This document shows positions 1-10,906 of a DNA stretch of 64,000 nt, in pieces; within the stretch, counting starts at the first letter, position 1, and every line of letters starts with the position of its first letter. Source of the DNA: Beta vulgaris subsp. vulgaris (taxonomy: Eukaryota; Streptophyta; Magnoliopsida; Caryophyllales; Amaranthaceae); contig NC_079202.1 in assembly GCF_026745355.1 (NCBI RefSeq), forward strand, positions 1,404,583-1,468,582. Direction: 5' to 3'. A program made the translations under genes and the position numbers. The notes under the pieces were generated by a model. That model had not been told where the DNA came from. It was given only the letters and a program-made list of their open reading frames with translations, and made no database searches.

Positions 1-612
1 ATTTTCTCGCAGCCCCTGCCTCGGCCGCCGCTCGCCGGAGTTTCGCCGGCCACCAGCATCGTCGTACTCTCTCTCCTTCGTCGCACTCTCTCTCTCGCTC
101 CTCTCCTTCGTCGAGCTGCTGTACGTACATCACCACCGGCGACCTGCGCGCGCCACACCGTCGGAGACCACCGCTGCTGCTCGCTTGCCGTTCGCCGGAG
201 CTCGCAATTCTCTCTCGCCTCACTCGTGGTCTTCCCCCGCAGCCCCCCACCCCAACCCGTCCAAATCGACGAAGGAGAGGAGCGAGAGAGAGAGTGCGAC
301 GAAGGAGAGAGAGTACGAGGATGCTGGTGGCCAGCGAAGCTCCGGCGAGCGGCGACCGAGGCTGGGGCTGCGACTGAGCGCGACGCAGGGGGTGGGGGAA
401 GGGGAGGTGGTGGGGGTTGGGTGGTTAGGGCTTTAGAGTGGGGTGGGAGGAGAGAGAAAGCTTCCATGTTCATCAATAGAGGATGATGGATGGAGAGAGA
501 AAAATAAAATTGGGGAGAAGGAGAGGAAAACCTAACGACGTTAGGTTTTCATCCATAGTAAGGGTATTTTGAGCACAAACACAAACCTCAGGGGTATCTG
601 AGGAATTCCCCA
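1..612. other. Gene-free GC-rich, CT-rich repeat-like stretch up to the gap
   Basis: The left part is rich in CG and in CTCTCT/GAGAGA runs and reads like a 5' UTR or promoter-type sequence carried in a repeat. Short open frames here are low-complexity (proline, arginine, glycine) and look like no protein I know. It ends with a palindrome at 527-549 and with a sentence-like repeat (AAACCTCAGGGGTATCTGAGG, here 585-605) that recurs in the same orientation just after the gap. No gene can be supported. Confidence 0.5.
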
Positions 613-1612
613 NNNNNNNNNNNNNNNNNNNNNNNNNNNNNNNNNNNNNNNNNNNNNNNNNNNNNNNNNNNNNNNNNNNNNNNNNNNNNNNNNNNNNNNN
701 NNNNNNNNNNNNNNNNNNNNNNNNNNNNNNNNNNNNNNNNNNNNNNNNNNNNNNNNNNNNNNNNNNNNNNNNNNNNNNNNNNNNNNNNNNNNNNNNNNNN
801 NNNNNNNNNNNNNNNNNNNNNNNNNNNNNNNNNNNNNNNNNNNNNNNNNNNNNNNNNNNNNNNNNNNNNNNNNNNNNNNNNNNNNNNNNNNNNNNNNNNN
901 NNNNNNNNNNNNNNNNNNNNNNNNNNNNNNNNNNNNNNNNNNNNNNNNNNNNNNNNNNNNNNNNNNNNNNNNNNNNNNNNNNNNNNNNNNNNNNNNNNNN
1001 NNNNNNNNNNNNNNNNNNNNNNNNNNNNNNNNNNNNNNNNNNNNNNNNNNNNNNNNNNNNNNNNNNNNNNNNNNNNNNNNNNNNNNNNNNNNNNNNNNNN
1101 NNNNNNNNNNNNNNNNNNNNNNNNNNNNNNNNNNNNNNNNNNNNNNNNNNNNNNNNNNNNNNNNNNNNNNNNNNNNNNNNNNNNNNNNNNNNNNNNNNNN
1201 NNNNNNNNNNNNNNNNNNNNNNNNNNNNNNNNNNNNNNNNNNNNNNNNNNNNNNNNNNNNNNNNNNNNNNNNNNNNNNNNNNNNNNNNNNNNNNNNNNNN
1301 NNNNNNNNNNNNNNNNNNNNNNNNNNNNNNNNNNNNNNNNNNNNNNNNNNNNNNNNNNNNNNNNNNNNNNNNNNNNNNNNNNNNNNNNNNNNNNNNNNNN
1401 NNNNNNNNNNNNNNNNNNNNNNNNNNNNNNNNNNNNNNNNNNNNNNNNNNNNNNNNNNNNNNNNNNNNNNNNNNNNNNNNNNNNNNNNNNNNNNNNNNNN
1501 NNNNNNNNNNNNNNNNNNNNNNNNNNNNNNNNNNNNNNNNNNNNNNNNNNNNNNNNNNNNNNNNNNNNNNNNNNNNNNNNNNNNNNNNNNNNNNNNNNNN
1601 NNNNNNNNNNNN
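613..1612. other. Assembly gap of 1000 N
   Basis: Exactly 1000 unknown bases, which suggests a fixed-size scaffold gap rather than a measured length. The flanks on both sides carry a similar direct repeat (about 584-612 and 1639-1669), so the gap probably falls inside a repeated element. An open frame spanning it is an artefact of the Ns. Confidence 0.95.
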
Positions 1613-1679
1613 ATGTGGGGGGTAATTTGGGAATTACGTCAAACCTCAGGGTACCTGAGGAAATTTCCCAAAAGAAAAA

Positions 1680-1795
1680 CATAAGGGAAAGTCCCTTATA
1701 GAGAAGGGAAAAAATTGAAGATCTTTTTTATAAGAGGTGAGAATTATACCACAAGGATGGAAGGAGGACATACAACCAGTAGACAATAACCTTAA
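1680..1795 (-). repeat. Degraded SINE (same family as 5897-6035 and 40156-40292)
   Basis: Read on the minus strand, a degenerate B-box-like segment (complement of 1737-1750) is followed by a body with a TTCAATTTTTTCCCTT tract and an AAGGGA..TTTCCCTTA tail. The same order is seen at 5897-6035 and 40156-40292. The A-box region is poorly conserved and no clean target duplication was found. I call it by similarity to the better copies; it is old. Confidence 0.45.
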
Positions 1796-4700
1796 TCTTC
1801 AATGGTAGTTGTATGGACTTATCTGTATGGTTTTGGTATATGTTATACGTGTGGCGACATTTTAGGCATAACTATTGCTCGACAATAGAAGAAATCAAAC
1901 AAAAGTACGTAGCTAAGTTCACCTTCATTTGGTGAGTAAGAAAGATTTAAATACTTACAAATAGTATTGAAAAACATTTTAATAAGTACAAGTGATGAAA
2001 TTGCATATCCAAGTAATGGAGAAAACTGAATTTATTTGGAGTTTGTGTTTGTAATTAATATTTTTGGTGAATTAGTTAATATTTTTGGCAAATTAGTTAT
2101 GTATTTTAGCATAATAGTTTAGAGCTGGTAATATATATGTAGACTTAAATTATTTTTTAGTTAACATATTCAGTATAGTAGTCAGTGTTGTTCTATAATT
2201 AGTTAAGATTTATTAAGCATTATTTAGTTTATAATATAAACGAAGAAATAAATTTTTCATAAATCTAAAATGTCAAGTACAAAAGACAACCGGAAAAAAA
2301 AAAATTAAAACAACCTAGCATTTGGAATACTTGTACCAATTTCAATTTGGTTCTTGGAATTAATTTTTATAGTCTTCTTAAAATGACTCTTTTTTCCTTA
2401 CAATTCTTCCTTTGTTTTTGCACGATCCGGTCTAAAATAACCAATGCAGTTGTACTTGATAAGCATTGTTCTTCTACAATTGGTTTTGTAGCTCAGACTT
2501 TGTTTATATTTGTAGCAATATTTTTGTAGATTTCTTGCAATACCTTTATTGCATCTTCATTGTCTTAACTTTTGAGAATAAGATTGTAGAATTTTCTTGC
2601 GATTTCATATTGCCATGTGATTAAGTTGTTTTTGTAACTGCTCCAGAGGTTTCTCTATCCATTTATCTTTTCCATACTTCGCTCTTTGCAAATATAGTCC
2701 ACATTTTGCACATGTACCTATGTGGTATTGTTGTGATTGAACATATGTGCATGATTTTCAAGACATGAAAACATAACAATCTTGTCAGTGTAACTTTCAC
2801 ATTATGTTATTTAACTATTACGAATAAATTAATAACTTATAACATTTAGGTATCAGTTATGTTTTCATCTAAAAATTAAACTTTCGGTACCGAAAGTGAT
2901 CTGACTTGTTTCTTCCTAGTTTTTGCAAGTGCGAGTTATCGTTTGATCAATATATATTACCCTTTGTGATTAATTTGTATCAAATTCTTCTTTCACTTCA
3001 AACATGATAATTAAACATCTTGTCAGGTGAAACAATAACAAAGTAAGTGTTTGTGAAAATTGCCACTACAAAATCGTGCTCTAAACAACGAATTCAGATT
3101 GGAAAAGGAAAACAATGCAGGTTTTTTTAGGCCGTCTCGATGGATTAGGGAAGAAATATAGAATGATTTATGCGTCATACTGAAATTAGGGCCACTAAAA
3201 TGCAATATTATCTGGTTTCTATGACGTATCTAATATACTTTAATGTTTAACTAATATACTTCAGCACTTAAATAATTCAGCAAGAAGCAATTTCAGGCTG
3301 GCATAAGTAATATCTCTAGACGCTTAACTAATTCTACTGTTAATATGATGCATGCGCGTGATTTCAACATTATCTTTAGTGGGTCTAATGTTAACACTAA
3401 CATGAAACCCTTTCTTCAAACATGATCTCGTTCGGTTAAATGTACCAAAATCATGCAAGAAATGACACCATTCGCCATTCTACTACTTAATTGGGCTGTA
3501 TCTTTAAGATTTGGGATTTTTCACTAGGTACTTTTTGAAATTTGACAAAATTCACTAGCCATATGGCATTCTTTCTCGTCCCATGATCCTCACCCTATGT
3601 CAGCTCATACAAGTCTTAAAATAATTATTATTAATATAAATTTTCTAATCTGCAACCTTAAGTATGAATGAAAGATATTTATCCACTAATTCACTACATT
3701 TTTTTTTTCTTCCAAAAATTAAGATGATATTATTGGTCGCAAATGACAACAACTCAGCAAGTTTTAGGTTACAATTACTTAAATACTTTGTATGTAAGGC
3801 TTATGAGTAATGACTTATATACGGTCATCCAGATTGGGTATGAGTCGACTCATCTCGGGTCAATCTATATAGGTCTAGCTTGATTCCAACTCACGTTTGC
3901 GTCGGGTCGATTCAAATTCGGGTGATGTTTGGGTTAACAACTTTTAGAGCGAGTTTATTTAGGTTTAGCCGAGTGGTGGGTGTACAATCCAAGTGGGAAG
4001 ATCATTTGGGGATTAACCGATGTCTATTATATAAGGGAAAGGGGGAGCAATGGTGTCCTTTTTTGAAATGCCTATTTTGCCCCCCTTCCCATTCTAAATT
4101 ACAAATTCACTTACAAATCAAAGTGGGATTTAAATAAAAATACCAAAAATATAATTATAACAATCACTCACAAGTCAACTAAAATCATAAAATTGCATAA
4201 TTTACGTTATGCAAATCACTAAAATGAGGAAACTTTATAACAACTTAAAAATTCACTTACAAACTACAACCCTATGAAAAAATGACTTGAAATCAAAGTG
4301 TCCACTTTCTTTACAATTTATGAAATATTGTACTTAATTCAAAAATCAACTAAAAAATTATAATATTAGAAATCATAAACAAATTCAATAAAATTTCTAT
4401 TTTGTTCATAGAATTTAACTTTGAAAAGTAAAAAACAAAACAAAAAGAATGGTGAGAGACTTAAGTGACAGAAATTAAACCAATCAAATTTTACAACTAA
4501 AAACAATTATACTTTGTATGTCTAATGTTCAACTTTTGACTCTTATGTCGAAGAAAAATTGAGTTTCTGTTTCGAAAAAAATTCAAGCATGCATCGCGTG
4601 CAAAAAATTCTAGTTTGGTCTGGGTGAAGTGCCTGCCATCCTGTGTGAGCTTGATTAGTTTCTAGAGAGGCACACGATTTTTCATACTTTCTCCTGTTTT

Positions 4701-4797
4701 ACCGGCTTATATGTCTACCCTAGTATAAATATTTTTTAGGTCATCATTATACACTAGGAATTCTAAAGAGAGGTTAGAGATCTAGAGATATTGAATA
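1796..4797. other. Gene-free AT-rich stretch
   Basis: AT-rich sequence with no credible open frame, splice-consistent exon or RNA gene. Around 3825-3990 there is a TCGGGT/GGGTCGA-rich piece typical of dispersed plant repeats, but no ends could be assigned. I see nothing else in it. Confidence 0.5.
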
Positions 4798-5055
4798 CTT
4801 CCTCCGTTTCTAAATAAGTGCAACATTTTTTGTTTGCACGTTTGCCAATGCATTATTTTGACCATTAATATCTTCAATTATCAATAAGTAAAAATTATAA
4901 AAGTTGATATTAAAAAAATTCACATTCAGACGAATCTAACAAGATCCCACATGACTATGTTTTTCCTAAAATGTAAATCACCAAAGCTAATTAAAGTTTA
5001 AACTGTGAATAGTAAACACTATGCAAATGTTGCACTTATTTAGAAACGGAGGAAG
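4798..5055. mobile_element. Stowaway-like MITE (258 bp)
   Basis: Near-perfect terminal inverted repeats of about 28 bp starting CTTCCTCCGTTTCTAAATAA, flanked by TA on both sides (4796-4797 and 5056-5057). There is no coding capacity. The TIR and internal sequence (CAAGATCCCACATGACTATG and similar) recur in many copies in this window, so this is a member of an abundant family. TA duplication and CTCCCTCCGT-type ends are the hallmark of Stowaway (Tc1/mariner-derived) MITEs. Confidence 0.85.
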
Positions 5056-5175
5056 TATTATCTTCATATTATCATCTCACATCGAAAGTCAATAAAATTT
5101 GTGGTTCTTTTGAAATCTTGAGTTTACGTGCACATGAATCTTGTGTGTTCTTTATTTAATCTTCTTAATTAGTTA

Positions 5176-5442
5176 TTAGGCCCGGGCTATGCCCCGGGTA
5201 AGAAAATTTTCATTTATTAATATTGTACTTTGATATAATAACACTAAATATTACTTGGTCTAGTCACTCTAGTGGTTAAAACTTTAGTACATGAACTTGA
5301 GGTCACGGGATCAAAACCTATACTATGCAATTTCTAATTTTTTTTTTATTGTACATGGATTACATGATCTAAAACTCCCTAGGGAGAGCGCCACGTGGCA
5401 CCGTTCTTGGTTTACGCACGCCTTTTAATATATTAGTATAGA
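5176..5442 (-). mobile_element. Short non-autonomous Helitron-like element
   Basis: Read on the minus strand, it begins TCTATACTAATATATTAAAA and ends with a hairpin (CCCGGG, loop GCATAG, CCCGGG) followed by CCTAA. The neighbouring bases fit insertion between A and T. A TC start, a CTRR end and a 3' hairpin a few bases from the end are the defining Helitron termini. At 267 bp it has no Rep/Hel coding. It carries a tRNA-like segment on the plus strand (about 5255-5345) with an A-box-like TCTAGTGG and a B-box-like GGGATCAAAACC, so a SINE may be nested in it. The end assignment rests on sequence alone. Confidence 0.5.
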
Positions 5443-5482
5443 TTTATTTGTTGATTTTTGCACATTATACTTTAATTGCATA

Positions 5483-5850
5483 CTCCCTCTATCCCATAAT
5501 ATAGTGCTTATTTTTTTTTATTTTTTTTACGAAAATTAAGGAGAATGGATGGAATAGTAGGATTCTCCCCAAAAAATATTTAATCAAGTACTTTTTTGAT
5601 ACTTTTGTCTTGGAACTAAAGATCTTCTTTTTCCTTCAAAATTAAATAATAAAGCAATAAGTGTTCCTTGGAATGGCGTAAAGCAACAAATAAGGTCACA
5701 CATTTTTAAAAAAGAAAGGGGAGTATTTTGAAAAAATTATGTAAAACACAAAAATAATCTAGTCCAAATAAATTGATAAAAAATAAAATAGGCACAACAT
5801 TTTCGAACATTCAAAAGAAATATAAGTACCATATTATAGGATGGAGGTAG
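5483..5850. mobile_element. Stowaway-like MITE (368 bp)
   Basis: Starts CTCCCTCTATCCCATAATAT and ends with the imperfect inverted complement (ATATTATAGGATGGAGGTAG), with TA at both sides (5481-5482 and 5851-5852). It is longer than the 258-bp copies, with a diverged AT-rich middle. No coding capacity. Confidence 0.7.
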
Positions 5851-5896
5851 TAATTTGTTAGTGCCGCCGGTTGTGCTTAGGTTTAGTGACGAGTAA

Positions 5897-6035
5897 TAAT
5901 TTTTTTTGGTAAGGAGAATTCCCTTGCAAAAAAAGGCGGAAAATTGAAATTTTTCTTGCCAGGGGTGAGACTCAAACTCCTATCATAAAAATAGAAAAAG
6001 GCATTACAACCACTTGATCAACCTTGATCCTCAAC
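5897..6035 (-). repeat. tRNA-derived SINE-like copy
   Basis: On the minus strand there is an A-box-like TGATCAAGTGG (complement of 6010-6020) and a B-box-like GGAGTTTGAGTC (complement of 5969-5980). These are followed by a body with TTTCAATTTTCCGCC and AAGGGAATTCTCCTTACC, then an A/T-rich tail. The body matches the SINE copies at 1680-1795 and 40156-40292. No clean target duplication is visible, so the ends are approximate. Confidence 0.55.
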
Positions 6036-6109
6036 GACGCGTACTAAGCTCAACTAAGCAAATCACTAGTTAAAATATTTAAAACTCCATCACCAGATCA
6101 TCTTATATA

Positions 6110-6369
6110 CTCCCTCCGTCCCTTAATAGAGTGCTCATTTCTCCAATGCACGTTTGCCAATGCATGTTTTGTATCGTTAATATCTTTAATTTCATATTAG
6201 TAAAAATTATAAAAGTTTGATTTTCTTAATGTACGTAATGAGATGAATCAAACAAGACTCCACATGACTATGTTTTTTCTTATATATTAGAAATATTTTT
6301 TGAGGGCTTTCTTTACCTTTGAATAGTGTCCAAAAAAGAAATGGGCACTCTATTAAGGGACGGAGGGAG
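6110..6369. mobile_element. Stowaway-like MITE (260 bp)
   Basis: Terminal inverted repeats CTCCCTCCGTCCCTTAATAG / CTATTAAGGGACGGAGGGAG, flanked by TA (6108-6109 and 6370-6371). The interior matches the family (GCACGTTTGCCAATGCATG, CACATGACTATG). No coding. Confidence 0.85.
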
Positions 6370-6851
6370 TATTTATAAGTATACTCCTTCCTCTGTCCTT
6401 TGAAAGTTCTAATAGCATCAACTTGTCTGGTGGATCAATTAGACCATGCTCACCCATGAACGAGATGTTTGCCAAGTTGTAAATTGTAAAATTTGAAAGC
6501 AAAAAATAGGGGAGAAAAGATATATATCTAGAATGTTCTCCAACCAGAGAACAGATCAAATTATGTGATTCACTATTGTCGTAAACTCTACTACTTTGAA
6601 AAGGTAATCTAAAACTAGTTCTCATCACTTGGTTGTCCTTTACTTTCTTCTGCTTCAATCCAATTAACAGAATTTTGTTCTTTGTTTATTTTATACAAGT
6701 AGACTTCTCACGTTCTCTCAATTCTACAAGAAGAAATGATTCTATATATATGGTACTTCCAATATTGTAACTCTGTATATGTTATGTACATTTTTATATT
6801 TAGTAGCTAAGCTAAAATAATATCAGAAAATACTACCTAATCTATGTCGAT

Positions 6852-7070
6852 TTTTTTATTGTTTTTTATTAGGAAATTAAGTCATCCCAAGGATTAACCC
6901 CTACAAGGTTACAAGGCTACTAGCCTGTGGGAAACACCAACACATTGGCTGATAAGGCATGCATAGCATGCTAAGGAAATACCCGAGCATAATGCTGGGG
7001 TAAGGATCAAACCCCTGACATCAGGAGCCAAGGGTGAGCGCTCTACCCACTTGAGCTAACTCCTATCCTC
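6852..7070 (-). mobile_element. tRNA-derived SINE with 17-bp target duplication
   Basis: The copy is flanked by a perfect 17-bp direct repeat, ACCTAATCTATGTCGAT (6835-6851 and 7071-7087). On the minus strand it opens with a tRNA-like head: A box TAGCTCAAGTGG (complement of 7047-7058) and B box GGGTTTGATCC (complement of 7004-7014). An unrelated body and a 3' tail of AATAAAAAACAATAAAAAA next to the left duplication follow. Internal Pol III promoter boxes, an A-rich tail and a long TSD together define a SINE inserted by LINE machinery. It is a different family from the other SINE copies here. It lies about 450 bp upstream of the RSL gene A start codon. Confidence 0.88.
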
Positions 7071-7400
7071 ACCTAATCTATGTCGATGACATATATTATA
7101 TTATGTACAATTATTAATTAGTATAATCTTTGCTTCATGATTCATCATTCTAGGAAGAGATAGTATAGTTTTAATTGCATGTTTAAGCTTGTAATCAGCT
7201 TCACAGGCCTGTGAATTATTTTTCATGTATCACAGGATGATCTCTGAGCTGTAATCTGCCTGTTGTTTGGCCCCACATTGGACAATTGCAGATTAGTTAC
7301 ATAGAACAAAGACCCTGTTCAGATCAATCATTGGAATACTTAAATCAATGAACTAATGAACTCAAATCTCTTACAACATTCCATTCTACAGAAGTTGGTG

Positions 7401-7410
7401 TATATAAATA
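7401..7410 (+). promoter_or_regulatory. TATA box of RSL gene A
   Basis: TATATAAATA, 123 bases upstream of the start codon. It would place the transcript start near 7430-7440 and give a 5' UTR of about 95 bases with no upstream ATG. Confidence 0.6.
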
Positions 7411-7532
7411 AGTTCTCAAAGTACTCTTTTGTCATTGAGTAAGCTGTCAACATTCTTCAACTTGTATCAAAAAACCCTTCAGCCTTCCTTTGTTACCCTT
7501 TTCGCGATTAGCTTACAATCAAAATAACATTA

Positions 7533-9026
7533 ATGGGGGCATTCCTTGATGGAGAATGGGAATCCATTTGTAAACTGTTTACAGTGGATGAGTCCCCTGA
7601 TCTTTCTGCTAACTTGTTTGAATATTCATCTCCTGCAAATGAGCTGGATGAGAGTCCGGCTTTTGCAGCATCATCGAGCTTTTCTCATGTAGATATAAAT
7701 TCTTTTTCTACCTTAAGTGGATGGATATCTAAACCTCCACATAATTTCTTAGAAACTAGAAAGCATACTAACACTGATAGTTTTGCTGATAATTTTCTTC
7801 CTGAAGCCACTGACATCTTATCCTGCATTGATTTCTCAATGGTGAATGGGGAGATTGATGGCTTATTTAGCCTTCCCTTTCTTCAGAATACAAGAAATGA
7901 TACAATGTCCGGTGATGATGATGTTCATACTAATAATGCTGTCAATATGTCATCAGCCACTACCGAGTTAACCCTCAAGAGGAAACGCGAGGTGCCTCTC
8001 CTTCAAGACAATAAAGATGAAAAGACGAGCTTAATGGAAACACCAAAGAAAAATGCTCGTACTTCAAAACATGTAAGTACTATTATGAGATGGAAAAAAA
8101 GTGCTGTGTTTTATAGAAAGTTGCTCATATGATTGTTAACTTTCCAGGGTCTTAAGGACAAGAAGAAGGCTAACCAGAAAACTGAGGAAGAAATTACTGC
8201 AACTGTTATAACCAAGGAGACTAACGAAAATGCAGATTCGAATTCAGATGATTCTATTCCCTGTGCTTCAGAAGAGATTACTGAAACAGAAGACTCGAAT
8301 TCCAATATAAGTGTGTCTCAGTCTTCTACCGGTAAAAAAAGAGCAAACAGGGGTGCTGCAACTGATCCTCAGAGCCTCTATGCACGGGTACATACATTGC
8401 CAAAAACTCGTCTTGTTTTCAGTAAAAAATCAGATTTGTAGTTAAGCAGTTCATGATTTGCTAAATTTCCTTGTATTGGTACATTACAGAAGAGGAGGAT
8501 GAGGATCAATGAGAGATTAAGAATCTTACAGAACCTTGTACCTAATGGAACCAAGGTAATGCACCTCAACACTATTGCGAAAAGTTGACATGAATTAATC
8601 TCAGTTTTCACCCATCTTCTGAAAATATTCTCGATCCCAACTTTTGATTATTCTGAATAGTTCCAATTTTTTGGCGATTTACCAAAAAAGATCCAAAGTG
8701 CTATATATTTTTCTCATCTTTAGTTCATTGCTAATGGATATATACATTACCAAATTTGCCAGGTTGATATCAGTACAATGCTTGAAGAGGCATTTCATTA
8801 TGTAAAGTTTTTGCAGCTGCAAATCCGGGTATGTTGAAGCATTTGCTTGATTTATAATATATGGTTCACAAACTTATTATAGTATGATCAATATAGCAAG
8901 TTATAACACTTGTTAATGTGCATGCAGCTCTTGAGCTCTGATGATTTATGGATGTATGCTCCCCTTGCTTACAATGGACTCGACGTTGGAGCATTTCAGA
9001 GGATGTCTCCTTTTTTCAGCCTTTAA
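7533..9026 (+). CDS. Class II RSL-type bHLH transcription factor (gene A), five exons
   Basis: Exons 7533-8072, 8148-8387, 8490-8555, 8763-8828 and 8928-9026, all with GT-AG phase 0 introns, give 336 aa. The N-terminus MGAFLDGEWESICKLF is a conserved start of ROOT HAIR DEFECTIVE SIX-LIKE class II proteins (Arabidopsis RSL2, RSL4, bHLH84, bHLH139). Residues about 241-260 give KKRANRG and ATDPQSLYAR, and exons 3-4 give the bHLH core (INERL.ILQNLVPNGTK and VDISTMLEEA..YVKFLQLQI). Exon 5 carries the family tail LLSSDDLWMYAPLAYNG. At the usual H-E-R base-contact positions this subfamily has Q-A-R, as seen here. Known class II RSLs drive root-hair growth in the nucleus. Odd point: the basic region has Met where relatives have Glu (RRMRINER). 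The start is supported by alignment with gene B, whose sixth codon is the matching Met. The 3' UTR probably reaches the AATAAA at 9308. The family is certain; the exact orthologue is not. Confidence 0.93.
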
Positions 9027-9384
9027 GAGCAACTATTCAATTGATTTTTCTTCATCTTGCTTCATGTAATTATCTGTGACTGTCCATCATGACATGGTAA
9101 CCGAAGGATGAAGATGAAACAAATCCTGCGATACCTCTCAAAGGATCTTTTTAGCTATTTAGATTAGTTATTTGACTTACTGTTTTATCTGTTTGTTTCA
9201 AAATGAAATGGCAGCTAACTTACACGATGATGAAAAATATCATCTATTCTTATGTAATCTCTTTATATATATATACACCTTTTGTAACCAAAGTATAGAA
9301 ATGTATTAATAAAAATGGTACGTTGTTTCGAGAGAATGATCAGAATAAGTGGAGTTCATTTATCATAAACTCGTGGGTACTATG

Positions 9385-10104
9385 TAGGGATGGGCAAGGG
9401 TAGGGTTTGGGTCGGGTCCAGCTGGACCCTAGACCCGGACCCTAAATATTTTTGCAGATCCAGACTCGGACCCGGATCCTAAGGGTCTGAAAAAATTGGA
9501 CCCTAACCCGGACCCTCAGAGTCTGGAGGGTCTGGAGGGTCTAGAGGGTCTGGAGGGTCCAGGCCTAAATTTTTTATTTTGCTAAATTTTCAGCATTATT
9601 AATATCAATAATCATCTGAAATTCGCATAAAACAAACACAAAAAATCGCATGAAACAAACACAAACATATAAATTGAAAAAAAACGAAACAAACACAAAC
9701 ACAAACTTATAAACTGAAAAAAAAAAGAAACAAACACAATTCACAAACATATAAACTGAAAAAAAAAACGAAACAAAAACACAAACATACAAACTGAAAA
9801 AAACGAAATAAACACAACTTACATAAGAGTTTAGAATGGGTGTTTTGGTGTTTTAGTTTAGGTTTTAGTCTTTCAGGAAATCAGTTGTTTTTTCAAAAAA
9901 AAGTTTAGATGTATATATTAGATAAGTTTAGGGTCTAAGGGTCGGGTCTGGGTCCAAAACTTTAAGACCCGGACCCTAAAAAATTTACTTGGACCCAGAT
10001 CCGGACCCGGACCCTTAGGGTCTGAAAAAGTTGGACCTAGACCCTTAAATTAGGGTCGGGTCCAACAGGGTCCGGGTAGGGTCCTGGACCCATGCCCATC
10101 CCTA
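9385..10104. mobile_element. hAT-like non-autonomous element rich in GGGTC/GACCC
   Basis: The left end TAGGGATGGGCAAGGG is inverted at the right end (CCCATGCCCATCCCTA). Both subterminal regions are packed with GGGTCC/GGACCC motifs in opposite senses. The TIR start (TAGGGATGG-) and subterminal motif clustering fit hAT-type elements. No clean 8-bp duplication is visible (TATG is shared near both ends). The middle holds an A-rich tandem repeat (9640-9815). No transposase. The same family appears at 26868-32318. Confidence 0.6.
9640..9815. repeat. A-rich tandem repeat, about 45-bp period
   Basis: About four imperfect copies of a unit with AAACAAACACAAAC, then ATAAACTGAAAAAAAA and CG. It lies inside the hAT-like element. 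An open frame on the other strand over this region is only low-complexity Phe/Val/Cys. Confidence 0.7.
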
Positions 10105-10742
10105 GTATGTGCATGGTATATCCAAGATTAATTTTGTTTTAAATGAGCAATGAGAAAAAAATAAATAGCCTTAAGTATATCATGCTCATAGTAAACCTCT
10201 AGTGTATAATATATTTTTTGGATTAATCCTATGCCTTAGTCGCAAATAAGTACATGCACCCAAGTGCACGTAGAGCATGGTGCACCCTCTTCTAAACTAC
10301 GTCGTTTTATCATTTTTAGAGTCTATAATTTTAAAAAAATTATTGTTATTTGATTCCTTAAATTTTGCAACTAAATGTTCCTTTTTCAAATTTGAATTTA
10401 AAAGGTACATGTTCTTTTACCTTAAGCGTACATGTTCATTTACTATATGTTCTTTTCATTATAACCTATGTTCTTTTATAAATACAGATTTACATGTTCT
10501 TTAATTTTAAGTCGTGTGTTCTTTTTTGAAGTAGAAAAGTTGTCGAAAAAAACTCGTGTTTTTTTATATAGATGGTATGTTCTTTTTGGGTGCACAATGA
10601 GCATGGTGCACCCTGGTCCATAATCCACGCTTTGTGCCTTAGTGGCTTAGTCCTCATAGCATCCCGCATTTCCGCCTCATGGATTTAGTCACCACCAATT
10701 GAAAATAGGAATTTTCATGAGGTACTATGGAATTGTATTATA
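10105..10742. other. Gene-free; ATGTTCTTTT-rich repeat between copies of GAGCATGGTGCACCCT
   Basis: The 16-mer GAGCATGGTGCACCCT occurs at 10272 and again near 10600, in the same orientation. Between them about nine spaced variants of ATGTTCTTTT occur (10372-10590). It looks like part of a dispersed repeat. No protein or RNA gene can be supported. Confidence 0.45.
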
Positions 10743-10906
10743 CTTCGTTCGTTTTTTAAGAAGTACTATTGCGTTGAGTAAATTGAAATATTCCAATAAC
10801 TATTTTTGACTATATTTTCTCGATATTATATAAAGCAAAATCATAATTCACTGGAATCTTGTTACATTCATCTCAGTGTATACTCTCAAATTAGTCTCAA
10901 CTTTAT

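Noticed and set aside
588..1682. Long open frame of 364 codons on the minus strand
   Set aside because: It is almost entirely the N gap; only a few codons at each side are real bases.
6990..7060. Possible tRNA gene
   Set aside because: A and B boxes are present but the cloverleaf is not complete, and the unit is bounded by a 17-bp duplication with an A-rich tail, so it is a SINE.
9574..9792. Open frame of 72 codons (Phe/Val/Cys-rich) on the minus strand
   Set aside because: It reads through an A/C-rich tandem repeat inside a hAT-like element.
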